A stretch of DNA of 64,000 nt from Piezodorus guildinii (lineage: Eukaryota; Arthropoda; Insecta; Hemiptera; Pentatomidae), in contig CM041294.1 of NCBI GenBank assembly GCA_023052935.1, positions 83,066,974 to 83,130,973 of the forward strand, read 5' to 3'. The notes under the pieces are model-generated. The model made no database searches. It had not been told where the DNA came from and worked only from the letters and a program-made list of their open reading frames with translations. The translations under genes were made by a program, and so were the position numbers. Below, piece after piece: positions 21,650 to 32,544 of the stretch (its first letter is position 1; each line of letters starts with the position of its first letter).

Positions 21650-22715
21650 AAGTTGTTAATCAATTATATTATCATCTGCGAATATATCTTAGCTTTATCG
21701 ACTTTTCATGACTTTCCATCACCTTTAGCAACATAGTGTATAAGATAATATTTTTTTTTTAAATCTTTAGCTTTCCAACAGCATATTATACATCTATGTC
21801 ACAGTTCTTATTCTTAAAAAACAAAAATTGCGTTCAAAAAATAGTTTTGCTCTTCTCTCCTTTAGTTAGTTATCAAATTCAACGTTCAACTTTTATATTT
21901 ATCCGCCTTTCATCGATCCTAATAAGATGATAAAGGTAATTCTTCTGAATCTAAAAAATTAAAGGTACTTTAGAGGAAGAAAATTTAAAATATCAGAATT
22001 TAAGCCCTGTCAGATTATTTCAATCAGAATGAAACCTATATCATATTAAATTTTACATCTATATAAGAAGTTTAATTAAAATCTTTTATGCCGTTTATGA
22101 TATAATCGTAAAAAAGTGCAAAATGGATGGTATAAGTGCTACTTTTCGGTCAGTGCATTTCAGTGAAAATGGGAGAGCCCGTGGCGGAGTGGCTAGCGCG
22201 CTAGTCTCTCATGCTACAGGTTCTGAGTTCGAATCCCAGTCCCGGCGGGGCTTTTATAAGGATAAAAAAAATGTGGATTCACTCACAACCTCTCCTCCGG
22301 GTATGTGAGACCCGTCAGCCAAAGGGTGGCCACTCACAAAATTAGTCGTAGGGAGTGATGGTCCTACACTAAAATAATTGCATCATGATACGTGAATGTA
22401 AACTTGCAGGAGTTTACACCGCGAGGCCCAGGGCCTACACGGCCTGTCGCGCCACTGGAAGAAGAAGCATTTCAGTGAAAAAGTTGCTGAAACATCTTGG
22501 GCGTAAAGTGGTCTTAAATATGAAATTTCAGTTTCTTACGACTTGTCGTATCGTGTTAAGACTTACCACACACGCACGGACCTTTTTTTGGGATTTGGTT
22601 ATTTAGAAATAGGAGACCCTAAAACGTTTATTTCCGTTGAAAACAAGGATTTGAAAATTTTCACGATCACAATATTTTCCCATACACTTTCTTGTATAGG
22701 TAAGTAAAAATAAGA
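21650..22715 (-). mobile_element. HINE-like element, minus strand, lacking its 3' terminus
   Basis: The 5' end is at the high-coordinate side (GGTAAGTAAAAATAAG at 22,700-22,715, with an altered subterminal repeat). Family blocks follow in reverse order down to AGATAATATT near 21,745. The 3' repeat is absent. It contains a SINE-A insertion. Confidence 0.75.
22170..22466 (+). mobile_element. SINE-A, complete, tRNA-derived, nested in HINE-like element
   Basis: Flanked by a 15-bp target duplication, GCATTTCAGTGAAAA, at 22,155-22,169 and 22,467-22,481. The head has box A-like TGGCGGAGTGG and box B-like GTTCGAATCCC, closest in pattern to a class II (Ser/Leu-type) tRNA. The body follows (GGCGGGGCTTTTATAAGG, GACCCGTCAGCC), and the tail is a short (GAA)n at 22,457-22,467. 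A second copy is at 24,228-24,527 on the other strand. Confidence 0.88.
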
Positions 22716-22789
22716 ATGGTATGGAAATCACGAACGGTTATGGAATAAGTTAATGTTTTTTTTATAGGCCTCCAGAATAAAATAGTACT

Positions 22790-22896
22790 TTTACTTTTGG
22801 AGATTTAGAAACATGTTATCTTATTAGCATTGATGAAAAACTGCAATAGATACAAGTTGAACGAATGTGATAAACAACTAAAGGAGAAATATCTCA
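22790..22896 (+). mobile_element. HINE-like central fragment
   Basis: ATGTTATCTTATTAGCATTGATGAAAAAC and ACAACTAAAGGAGAAAT follow the family consensus. It is cut by the Jockey-2 piece at 22,900 and probably continues at 23,150-23,225. Confidence 0.65.
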
Positions 22897-22899
22897 CTT

Positions 22900-23145
22900 A
22901 TGGGGTCTCTGTCATTGTCAACACACTGTGTCTTCAGCATACGTAGTGAGGACAGTGCTAGGATGGATGGGGATATGAGCTGTATATACCGTATAAAGGA
23001 TCGGAGCCAAGATACTTGAGGTACACTGGCGGACTGAGTAAATAAGGATGAGTAAGAAAGGGTATAGTTTACTTTAAAGGTTCTATCAGTGAGCTAGGAA
23101 AGAACTAATAGGAAGTACGCTAGATAGAGGAATCGACGCAGTTTG
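22900..23145 (-). pseudogene. Jockey-2 ORF2 fragment, palm region up to the YADD motif
   Basis: Reverse complement encodes worn sequence around SVLGPILYT (here SILAPILYG), then PHPS and TYADDT (here CRHS after frameshift). It corresponds to Jockey-2 at about 45,000-45,210, so with the fragment at 21,235 it covers adjacent and slightly overlapping ORF2 parts. Confidence 0.65.
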
Positions 23146-23149
23146 TACA

Positions 23150-23225
23150 TATTACATATTTATTATAGTTCTTAAATTGATTTTAAAAACGTGAAAGTCG
23201 TATCTTGACAGTGTCATTTTTTTTT
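23150..23225 (+). mobile_element. HINE-like 3' terminus, worn
   Basis: TTAAATTGATTTTAAAAACGTGAAAGTCGTATC followed by a T-run resembles the family 3' end with a damaged subterminal repeat. Confidence 0.55.
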
Positions 23226-23284
23226 CAAGCTAAAATTATCAACTTAAAAAATAAATAAATAAATTTGTGTCTTTACTACTCTTG

Positions 23285-23481
23285 AAGGGTCTTGGGCTCA
23301 GTACATATAGAGTAGACTAACGGCAGTGCAAGGAGGTGATCAGGCCGATATCACGCTTAGCCACTGAGTTTCTCGCTCAATATTTAGGTACTCACTATAT
23401 AGAGACTGGGTGTGCCCGAGGAGGATCGCATCACGGCTGAGGTTACATAATAAATAGTTAATCCGCCACAGCCGGGATTCG
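23285..23481 (-). mobile_element. SINE-B, head truncated in box B
   Basis: Reverse complement begins GAATCCCGGCTGTGGC, the box B region of SINE-B, and ends with GAGCCCAAGACCCTTCAAG. Body blocks agree with the copy at 2,007. Confidence 0.75.
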
Positions 23482-23935
23482 TTAATAATTAAACATAACT
23501 CTCATTAATAAAACGAAATCACTCTTGCTGTATTTTACCTAGAACACTTCATTTATATTTGTTATAATTACATTTTTCTGGAGTAAACAAGTTTATTTTT
23601 TTTACGTGCCTAGGGATATTTCTTTATTTAACTTAATGCGTATTTTTAATAGAGCTTTGAGCTAAAATATATTTGCCAAACCTCCTTTAGTCCAATTAGT
23701 TGGGTCAACGAAGCGTATTCATATTCGAGTTTGTAGCACCAAAATATACTTTTTAAACACATATTTGTAAATTTGTATGAATATTTTTTTCGGTTGATGT
23801 TTATTTTTTAAGAAATAATATAATCATGAATTTATTGAAGTGATATAACCATAAGATACTATGGTTACCTGAAGAGATCTTGACGAATGTTGTTCAAGTT
23901 ACAGAGCTACTTCTTATTTACATTTCCTTCGAGGG
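23482..23935. other. No recognisable feature
   Basis: A+T-rich, no credible ORF. Confidence 0.5.
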
Positions 23936-23939
23936 GTCA

Positions 23940-24218
23940 ACTGTGGTGTAGAAGCTAGCATATCAGCCTTAAAATCACAAGTTCACGCTCAAACCCAGTA
24001 GATCACCAAAGGATTTATTAAATAGAGTCAAAATAGCCTTGGTTGTGCCTTCCTTCGGAGTGGACGTAAAAAGTTTGTCCCGACAATGTGCGATATAAGG
24101 TGCTCGTTAAAGATCCCTATCCTTATTTAACCTGCATTTTCAAAATTTAGGACTCCCACTCTAGCATAATATAATTAGCCACTGTACCATAAAAGTGACG
24201 TTAAATAATTAAAAATTA
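23940..24218 (+). mobile_element. SINE-C copy
   Basis: tRNA-like head (GTAGAAGCTAGCATATCAGCC), then CTTCGGAGTGGACG, TCGTTAAAGATCCC, GACTCCCACT and AAAGTGACGTTAAAT, in SINE-C order. Confidence 0.8.
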
Positions 24219-24227
24219 CCTGAGATA

Positions 24228-24527
24228 ATTTTTTTTTTTTTCTCTGGCGCGAAAGGCCGTGTAGGCTCTTGGCCTCGTGGTACAATCTTCTGGGAGAATA
24301 TACTCACGATTCACGATGTGATTTAACAGGGTTGGTTCATCACTCTATATGCCTTTTTTGTGAGTTGCCACCATTTGGCTGACGGGTCTCACATACCCGG
24401 GGGAGAGGCTGTGAGTGAATCCCTACTTATTTATATCCTTATAAAAGCCCCGCCGGGACTGGGATTCGAACTCGGAACCTTTAGCATGAGAGACTAGCGC
24501 GCTAGCCACTCAGCCACGGGCTCCCCG
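24228..24527 (-). mobile_element. SINE-A, second copy
   Basis: Flanked by CCTGAGATA at 24,219-24,227 and 24,528-24,536 (9-bp target duplication). On the minus strand the head carries TGGCTGAGTGGCTAGCGC and GAGTTCGAATCCC. The 3' end is poly(A), seen as the T-run at 24,229-24,241. It inserted exactly at the 3' edge of the SINE-C copy. Confidence 0.88.
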
Positions 24528-25012
24528 CCTGAGATAGATTAGGTAAGCAATTTCCAGATAATTAAAAAGATAAATATTTGTTTGATGTTCTTTCCCTGAT
24601 TATTCGGCAGCACTAAAAAAAAAAACTAGTGCGCGCAATTAAATTTAAAATAAATTTTAAACAAAATTAGGAACAAAATAAATTGTTAAAGAATTATTTA
24701 TATTGGATTTTAATTGAAACATGTGTTTTATTAAAAAATCTATTCTATTATTATTTACGACAATCGGTTTGTTTCATCGGTATTTCGTCAGTATCCGGTT
24801 ACTTTTACAATATCATGTGTAACATGATATTTTTTCTAAAATATTTAGCATTCCAACGGTATATTTTACATGTATATTGCTGTTCTTAAGTTCAGAAAAA
24901 TAAAATTGCATTTAAAAAATATTTTTGTAGTTTTCTTCTTTAGTTGGATATCGAATTCGTTCAACTTCTATAAGTACCTGTTTTTTAGCAATGCTAATCA
25001 GATAATATGGCC

Positions 25013-26503
25013 AAGGGCCTAGCCGGATAAGCATGTAAAATCTGCCCCCGCTTGTATTAGAACCAAATTTATACCATTTAGTCACACTTATGAGAACAAC
25101 GTTACCCAAATTTTTAGCCCCTTAATCCTAACGGGAGGGAAGTTATGGAGGGGGGAAGAAAAAACAAAAAAAAATTGTTTTCTCCTAAATGGCTCAACCG
25201 ATTTTCACGAAAAAAATATATGTTATGGATGTTACAAATAGGTTTCAAAAAATAATATTTTAAATTTTTTTTCCACCAAAATGCTGGTCAAAACAATTTT
25301 TTGAATTTTTCAAAAAAATATTTTCTGGTTATGATGGTTTGGTACACCTCCAATCTTTCGCTACTTTATTTCATTGTAGGGTCCTACATTACATATATTT
25401 TTTTCAATTTGATCGCAAGTGTACCCCACGGTGAAAAATAAAAAAAACAATTTTTTCTCCCGAATGGATCAACCGAATTTCACGAAAAAAATATATGTTG
25501 ATGGTTTTCTAAAAGAGTTTCAAAAAATATATATATTTTTTTTATGTCGAAAACGTGAGTCAAAACTTTTATTGGTTTGGTACATTAACAATTTTTCGCT
25601 ACTTTATTTCATTGTAGGGTCCTACATAACATATATTTTTTTCAATTTGATCGCAAGTGTACCCCACGGTGAAAAATAAAAAAAACAATTTTTTCTCCCG
25701 AATGGATCAACCGAATTTCACGAAAAAAAAATATATGTTGATGGTTTTCTAAAAGAGTTTCAAAAAACATTTTTTTTTTTTTTTTGTCGAAAACGTGAGT
25801 CAAAATTTTTATTATTAATTTAATTTTTTTTTTTTTTAAATTACCTTGGTTTGGTACACCAACACGTTTTTGCTAATTTAATTCATTGGAGGGTCATGCA
25901 CAATATATATTTTTTTCGAGTTGATCTAAATATGTACCCAATAGTAAAAAATAAAAAAAGCAGCATTTTTCAGCTCTCTTAGTAGTAGCTGGTCACGCAT
26001 GAAGAGTAGGGATAGAGCTGTAGGGTCGTTATGTCATTGGATATTACTTACGCACTATGCACATACATACTATTTATTATACCTATTATTATGAATATCT
26101 TCTATTGGATGGAATATATTTATTTTTTTTATTTATTTTATTTTATTTTTTTACTTAGATAACTACTACATAGTACTATATGCTATATTTATATAAAAAC
26201 ATAATTACACAGATTTTTTTAATATATGTTTTCATATTATTATATGTTAATCTAAAAAGCTATGATGTCAGACTTGCATGGAATTTTCGAGAAAAAAATC
26301 ATTATCTTCGTAAACGAGTGGAACTATTCCGTTTTTACGAACATTAAAAATTATTTATTCTTTTAATATTGCCTAGCTATCTAAATATCCTGAAGTAGCA
26401 AAAAATAATGGTATTTTTATTTATTTTTTGAACGATCATTCTATACATCATCATAGTTTAATAGACTAACATTTTAACTAGTTTTACAGTTTTATCTTAA
26501 TGA

Positions 26504-26599
<96 letters not shown>

Positions 26600-27849
26600 T
26601 TCGTAGTTACTGATTTAAATTCTTATTCTTCTATAAAAAGAGCACATAGTGTTATGTTGTTATCCAAAAAAAAAAAAAAAATATTACATCCAATAGAAGA
26701 TTTCTAATAATATAAATAACAGTATTTTTCGCTACTTCAGGATATTTACATAGACAGTTTATATTTCAAGAATAAATAATTTTTAATGTTCGTGAAAAAC
26801 GGAATAGTTCATCTGGGAGACGAATATAGTGACATTTTCTCGAACATTTCATGCTGTCAAATCTATCTTCAACTTTTTTTAGATTAACATATAATAATAT
26901 GAAAACATATATATTAAAAAAATCTTTGTAATTATGTTTTATATAAATATAGCATATAGTGCTGTGTAGTAGTTATCCAAGTAAAAAAAATAAATAAATA
27001 AATAAAACAAAATAAATATATTCCATCCAATGGAAGATATTCCTTATAATAGGTATAATAAATAGTTTGTAGTTGCATAGTGTGTAAGTAATATCTAATG
27101 ACATTACGACCCTACAGCTCTATCACTACTCTTCATGCGTGACCAGCTACTACTCAGAGAGCTGAAAAATGCTGCTTTTTTTATTTTTCACTATTGGGTA
27201 CATATTTAGATCATCTCGAAAAATATATATATTGTGCATGACCCTCCAATGAATTAAATTAGCAAAAAATTGTTAATGTACCAAACCAATAAAAGTTTTG
27301 ACTCACGTTTTCGACATAAAAAAAATATATATATTTTTTGAAACTCTTTTAGAAAACCATCAACATATATTTTTTTCGTGAAATTCGGTTGATCCATTCG
27401 GGAGAAAAAATTGTTTTTTTTTATTTTTCACCGTGGGGTACACTTGCGATCAAATTGAAAAAAATATATGTTATGTAGGACCCTACAATGAAATAAAGTA
27501 GCGAAAGATTGGAGGTGTACCAAACCATCATAACCAGAAAATATTTTTTTGAAAAATTCAAAAAATTGTTTTGACCAGCATTTTGGTGGAAAAAAAATTT
27601 AAAATATTATTTTTTGAAACCTATTGGTAACATCCATAACATATATTTTTTTCGTGAAAATCGGTTGAGCCATTTAGGAGAAAACAATTTTTTTTTGTTT
27701 TTTCTTCCCCCTCCATAACTTCCCTCCCGTTAGGATTAAGGGGCTAAAAATTTGGGTAACGTTGTTTCTCATAGGTGTGACTCAATGGTATAAATTTGTT
27801 TCTAATACAAGCGGGGGCAGATTTCACATGCTTATCCGGCTAGGCCCTT
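25013..27849. repeat. 2.84-kb imperfect palindrome, probable long-inverted-repeat transposon
   Basis: The ends are AAGGGCCTAGCCGGATAAGC at 25,013-25,032 and its complement at the right end (27,830-27,849). The left arm (25,013 to about 26,420) and right arm (about 26,722 to 27,849) are inverted copies of one another, with scattered differences. The left arm has two copies of a unit of about 240 bp (each with GGTTTGGTACA, TTGTAGGGTCCTACAT and GTGTACCCCACGG; near 25,335-25,570 and 25,575-25,812) and the right arm has one, explaining most of the length difference. The centre holds (A)n(TA)n at 26,507-26,592. It interrupts a HINE-like copy, so it entered as a unit. No protein is encoded. Foldback-type or very long-TIR DNA elements have this form. 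Confidence 0.85.
26507..26592. repeat. (A)n(TA)n tract at palindrome centre
   Basis: About 30 A followed by more than 50 bp of TA alternation, in the spacer between the inverted arms. Confidence 0.95.
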
Positions 27850-28374
27850 TCATAAAATCTACAAAATTAAAGATACTTTAGGGAAAGAAATTTTAAAATA
27901 TCGGCGTTTAAGGCCTGTCAGACTATTTTAATCAGAATAAAATCTACATCATATTAAAGACTATTAAATTTTACATTCATACAGCAAGTTGAATAAAAAT
28001 CGTTAGAGCCGTTTTTGAGAAAATCGTAAAAAGGAGCTAAATGCACGGTATAAAGTGAGAATCAGCTAACCAGGATTTTGATGAAAAAGTTACTGTAACA
28101 TCTCGGGCGTATAGTTGTCTCAAAAATGGAATTTCATTGTCGTACACCTTTTCGTTTTCGCGCTGGACTTACCACAAACCCACGGACGCACAGACCATTT
28201 TGCAGGACTTTGTTATTTCGACTCAGGGGAACTTAATGCGTGTATTTCCGTCGAAAACTGGAGTTCAAAATTTTCTCGATCGCAATACTTTCCCTTACTA
28301 TATATTCCATATATAGGTAATTGAAAGTAAAAAATCATATATAATAATTCTGTAGGTATTTTCATAAAAGTTTA

Positions 28375-28425
28375 ATAATTTTTACTTTCACTTACCTGTA
28401 TATGAAATAGTTAGTGGTAACTTTT
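28375..28425 (+). mobile_element. HINE-like 5' terminus, variant subfamily
   Basis: TTTTTACTTTCACTTACCTG then TATATGAAATAGTTAGTGG. The same variant occurs at 38,460 (TATATGTGAAATGTTAGTGG), so a second subfamily shares only the 5' terminus. Confidence 0.6.
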
Positions 28426-29258
28426 ATTTTATTATTATAATTTTCTTTTTATAAACTTCAAGCCAATAAGATATACTCATTCCGAAAGGTATGATGATAT
28501 AATTTTATTTAACTTGCCAAGTTATTTAGAATATGGGTCAGTAGTATATTCAAATATAAAATTTTCCTGGCAATAATTTCATGTTTCTGCGGTGAAAAAC
28601 AAATCGTCCCATATGTTTTTTTGTCGTGATTTTTTTAGTAATTTTTTAGACTAAAATAGGAATAGAATAAATATTGACTATATAAAAGTGTTTGTATTTT
28701 CTTGTTATTTGAGTCATAAGATCACTCTGGGCTACGTAGATTCTCCTGGAGCTTTCTTCTAATTCTTTTTTTATTAAAATCCAAAGTTGATTTTTTACTG
28801 TGTTGCTAACTTATCTTTCCAAATTATTGCACTTTTCCCATAACTTTTAAACGATATAATACGGATATAGTATTTTTTGGAATGAAACGTGGATATAGTA
28901 CTTTTTGGAAAGAATTGAAAGAGATATAAAATAGAATAGAAAATAATTTTTATTCTGAGACAGAGTGCCTTAAGAACAACAGATATGTACAATTAAGGTA
29001 TACAATGTATCTGGCCAAAAGACCAAGTGATCATGATTAATTCTTATTTACAATGGTGAAAGAAGTAAGGGAAGAAAAAAAAAAAAAAAAAGAAATATAT
29101 CTATACAATAAAACAAAATAATAAAATAAATAAACTTCTTCAGATATGTACATTTGCTAAACAAAACTAAAGTTAAAATTAATTAAGTTAGGTATATGAG
29201 CTATAAATAATATTTCTTTTTTGTATTCAAAATCTGACTTTTGATATAAAACGTCATT
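28426..29258. other. No recognisable gene
   Basis: A+T-rich. A 65-codon minus-strand ORF is featureless. A-run at about 29,077-29,092. Confidence 0.5.
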
Positions 29259-29261
29259 GCT

Positions 29262-29530
29262 GTTTAGCGTCTGTTTGGGAACAGTTGGGACTTGAATGAT
29301 GATAGAGAAGAAGCATGGTGGATACGAGTAGGTTGGGAATCCCAGAGATTGGCAGAGTGGACATGATGAATGATCAAAAGTTGTTGTTCTATGGGTAGGA
29401 ATGTAAAGGTCAGAATGGCGAGACCTTGTTTCGAGGGAGTGGATTGACGATTTAAATTGTAGAAGACTGTGGATATAAGGAGGGAGCTGGGTGTTAATGG
29501 TTTGGTAAAGGAATGATCAAACAATGTACA
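29262..29530 (-). pseudogene. Non-LTR retrotransposon C-terminal remnant
   Basis: An open minus-strand stretch of 86 codons includes LTFTFLPIEQQ, then SANLWDSQPTRIHHASSLSS and FKSQLFPNRR before the stop at 29,264. The F.P...LW...P..I..ASSL.SFKSQL pattern is the usual C-terminus of many CR1- or Jockey-like reverse transcriptases. It is cut at its N-terminal side. Same family as 3,195-3,445. Confidence 0.65.
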
Positions 29531-29884
29531 TATGAATCAATGTACATAAGGTCAGATCAGGCACGGGTTTTTCCTCTCATATTTAGCAAGGTAAGGGAAG
29601 TGTAAACCTTACTGTTTTCATGATCAAATACCATTATTCTATTAAAATGTGAGTTTCTAAAAAATTTTAAGCCAAATTTATCTGGATGCAAGATGGAATA
29701 CAATGAAAAAACTTAATTTAATTGAGAACTTACAAGAACCAAAGCGACGGAACTAAGTTAAATTTGCGTAAAAACTGACTATTAGATTAAAACCATTGAT
29801 AAAAATAATAGCGGTGATTTATAACGTGCTAAATGACCCAATAAAAATGCACAAAATAAAGAAAACGATAAATTAATGGTAACA
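29531..29884. other. No recognisable feature
   Basis: A+T-rich, no credible ORF. Confidence 0.5.
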
Positions 29885-30262
29885 TATCGGCATTAAAGCC
29901 CTGTCAGACTATTTCAATCAGAATACAATCTACATTATATAAAAGCCTATCAAATTTCACATCGATATAGGAAGTTTAATCAAAATCATAAATAGGTGCA
30001 AAATGCATGGTACAAAGTGGCTCTTCTGGTTAGCTGATTTTGATGAAAAAGTTTTTGTAACATCTTTTCGTTGTCTCGCTAGACCTACCATACACACACA
30101 CATAGACCTTTTTGCAGGACTTGGTCATTTAGACTCAGTGGACTCTAAAACATGTATTTCAGGTGATAACTGGAATTCGAACCTTTTTTCGATCTCAATA
30201 CTTTCCCTTACTATATAGTTCATATATGTATGGACATCATATATGGATACTGAAAGTAAAAA
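29885..30262 (-). mobile_element. HINE-like 5' third, minus strand
   Basis: Reverse order blocks ATCGGCATTAAAGCCCTGTCAGAC, GCAAAATGCATGGTA, a short (CA)n at 30,091-30,103 and CTTTCCCTTACTATATAG; ends at GAAAGTAAAAAT near 30,262. Confidence 0.75.
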
Positions 30263-30906
30263 TAAATAATCACAAACATCTAAAATAATCACTCAATCAA
30301 GTGTTTTTTCTTTGTGGTTTTTAATCACTCTCTTTTTTTTTTTTTTTTTTTTGTCAATTATTATTACCTTCTACATCTTTCTTAATTATTTAACTTCCCA
30401 ATTGTATATTGTATAACTATTAGATATCATAGGGGGTAAATGGAATTAGAAGAAATATTAAGTACCCATCTTTCGTCACTTTTAGGATAGATTTTGGTTT
30501 GGGGGAAACGGTGGTAAAGCTTATTGAATTGTGTAATAGCTGATAATTGGGAGTTAAAGAGTTTCGGCATGGAAATTCAAACAATGATTAATAAATTTTG
30601 GAAACACTGAATTAGAGCGGCATCTTAGAAGAAGGATTCTATGTTTTAAACTGTGAGCAAGGCGTTCGAAAGTTTATTGAAATTTGATTTATGTTTAGGG
30701 AACGATGTTTTTAAAGAAGAAAATAATATATTAGAAATCGAAGGAATATTACAATTCTTAATTATACATAATATTACAATCCTTATTTGCGTAAAAAAAA
30801 AAAAAACTTATATCTATGCCAAACAGGAATTTAAAGTATTATCGCATACCTCACAATAGATATTTTAAAATCTGCAGCGATAGAGAACAATACAATGTTT
30901 GTGCTC
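30263..30906. other. No recognisable gene; T-run at about 30,331-30,352
   Basis: Short ORFs only, no motif. Confidence 0.5.
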
Positions 30907-30918
30907 AATGCTCACGCC

Positions 30919-31075
30919 GGGGAGTTCTGCGCATGCGCGTGAGTATAGCAGTCATATTTCAAGTCGGCTCTCGGATTTCTTGCTTTTACAGTTGGATTTC
31001 ACTTCAGCACAGTCTTGAAAACATCACCAGACTTCAGGATAACAACAACAGTTATTATTGGAGCAAACAGCGGTA
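30919..31075 (+). promoter_or_regulatory. Jockey-1 5' end, internal promoter with NRF1-like palindrome
   Basis: Jockey-clade elements use an internal promoter that starts transcription at the first base. The element begins GGGGAGTTCTGC and has the palindrome GCGCATGCGC at 30,929-30,938, matching the NRF1 (insect erect wing) consensus. A splice-donor-like CGGTAAGT lies at about 31,071. Promoter function is inferred. Confidence 0.5.
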
Positions 31076-31233
31076 AGTTGTGATATAATTTACAGTGTAA
31101 AGTGAATGCTGAGTCACCTCTTCATATCAGCTGATTGCCAATAGCCCGGCAAGGCTGGTCTTGCTTAACTTTTTTTAAGTTATTGTTTTTTTTCCCACAT
31201 CTGGTTATTATTTAATTACTTTTTATACATGAA

Positions 31234-32544
31234 ATGCGATATTATCATCAAGTAATGTCCTCCAAAGCTTCAACTAAAAGATCTAGATCTAGTGGTTCAA
31301 TCCCGTCACCTACAAAACAAAGACCCCGCCGTGATACTAATAAAAGATTAAATCTACAAGCAACCCCTTCCGGTACTAATTCAGAATCTGAACCACAACC
31401 TGGCACATCGTCACAAGGGATGACTGACGAATCGCCGTTTTTCACCCCAAATCCTTTTCAGATTTTACATAATGAAAAAGAAAACATGGAATCTACTCCT
31501 ATACCTAGTGAACCACGGCCTCCTCCAATATTTGTCAAAAATATTAGAAATTTCCAGTTGTTGTGTGCGCAATTGAACAAAATTACCGAATCTACCAGCT
31601 ACTACTGTATGAGTAGAATCAATGATACCAAAATATCTCCTACTACTGCCGAGACATATAGAAAAATAGTGAAATACCTAACTGAAACCAAAGCAGATTT
31701 CCATACCTATCAGCTACGCCAAGAGAGAGCTTTAAGGGTTGTAATCAGAAACTTACACCCCTCGACACCAGTTGAAGCTATTAAAGAAGAACTAACGGAG
31801 ATAGGCTATAAAGTGCGGCAAGTCACTAACGTCCTAAAGGATAAAATTCCTCTACCTCTCTTTTTTGTGGATTTGGAACCAGCTGAAGGAGTTGAAAAAA
31901 TCTATGACCTCAATAGATTGTACTATTCCAGTGTAAGAGTTGAAAAACCTTACACAAAGAGAGAGATAATTCAGTGCCATAATTGTCAAGCATATGGTCA
32001 TACTAAAAGTTATTGTCATCACATACCTCGATGCGTGAAATGCGGTGAACAGCACAAGTCTGTGGAGTGTACAAAACCAAAATCAACACCAGCTGTATGT
32101 GCTCATTGCCTGAAGGACCACCCGGCCAACTATAAAGGATGCCAAATCTATAAGGAGCTGAGGACCAGGTTTCAAAAACCTCAAGTACTGGATGAAACAG
32201 CAAGACAAGTAAGAAACAGAAGAGAACCCTCAAAACTTATTGATGCCAATTTATCATTTGCTCACTTACTTAGAGGTGGGAATCAAAGTACTGAAGCCGT
32301 GGCCCTGCCGGAACTACAAAATGTACCTCAATCCATTCCACATATACCTCTTTCTCAAAATGTAACCAATCCTAAGAATCCTAATCCACCACAAATCTCT
32401 CATATTCCTCCTCCTTCAAACGCCACAGACCTTACCAGTTTGATGACATCCTTTATTTCCGAAATTAAATCCCTTGTTATGCCCCTAATATCACTCCTTA
32501 CGAATCTCGTAACAAATCTCATTCCTGCCTTAAAAAAACCATAA
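31234..32544 (+). CDS. Jockey-1 ORF1, Gag-like nucleic-acid-binding protein
   Basis: A 436-residue protein expected to bind the element's RNA and form ribonucleoprotein particles. It has a basic Ser/Thr/Pro-rich N-terminus (1-95), a PPPIFVKNI start of the folded core at 97-104, a PRE_C2HC-like region at about 165-235 (LRVVIRNLHPST, then PLFFVDLEPA) and three zinc knuckles: C248-X2-C251-X4-H256-X4-C261, C267-X2-C270-X3-H274-X4-C279 and C289-X2-C292-X3-H296-X6-C303. This order is typical of Jockey-clade ORF1. The C-terminal 100 residues are Pro-rich, then hydrophobic. The first ATG of the frame is at 31,234; a second at 31,255 (MSSKAST) gives a start more like that of relatives and may be the real one. 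The stop codon TAA (32,542-32,544) abuts the ATG of ORF2 with no spacer, which suggests coupled translation. No frameshift or internal stop. Confidence 0.93.
   Translation: MRYYHQVMSSKASTKRSRSSGSIPSPTKQRPRRDTNKRLNLQATPSGTNSESEPQPGTSSQGMTDESPFFTPNPFQILHNEKENMESTPIPSEPRPPPIFVKNIRNFQLLCAQLNKITESTSYYCMSRINDTKISPTTAETYRKIVKYLTETKADFHTYQLRQERALRVVIRNLHPSTPVEAIKEELTEIGYKVRQVTNVLKDKIPLPLFFVDLEPAEGVEKIYDLNRLYYSSVRVEKPYTKREIIQCHNCQAYGHTKSYCHHIPRCVKCGEQHKSVECTKPKSTPAVCAHCLKDHPANYKGCQIYKELRTRFQKPQVLDETARQVRNRREPSKLIDANLSFAHLLRGGNQSTEAVALPELQNVPQSIPHIPLSQNVTNPKNPNPPQISHIPPPSNATDLTSLMTSFISEIKSLVMPLISLLTNLVTNLIPALKKP

Larger units (their letters stand above)
24640..28331 (-). mobile_element. HINE-like element split by a 2.8-kb palindrome
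   Basis: The 3' half (24,640-25,012) and 5' half (27,850-28,331) are in family order on the minus strand. The break falls just after the TACCTTTAATTTTGTAG block. The 5' end at 28,280-28,331 shows CTTTCCCTTACTATATATTCC and a T/A-rich edge. No 3' terminus is preserved at 24,640. Confidence 0.75.

Noticed and set aside
22170..22260. Possible class II tRNA gene
   Set aside because: It is the head of SINE-A: a second copy with the same long body exists at 24,228, and a 15-bp target duplication surrounds this one.
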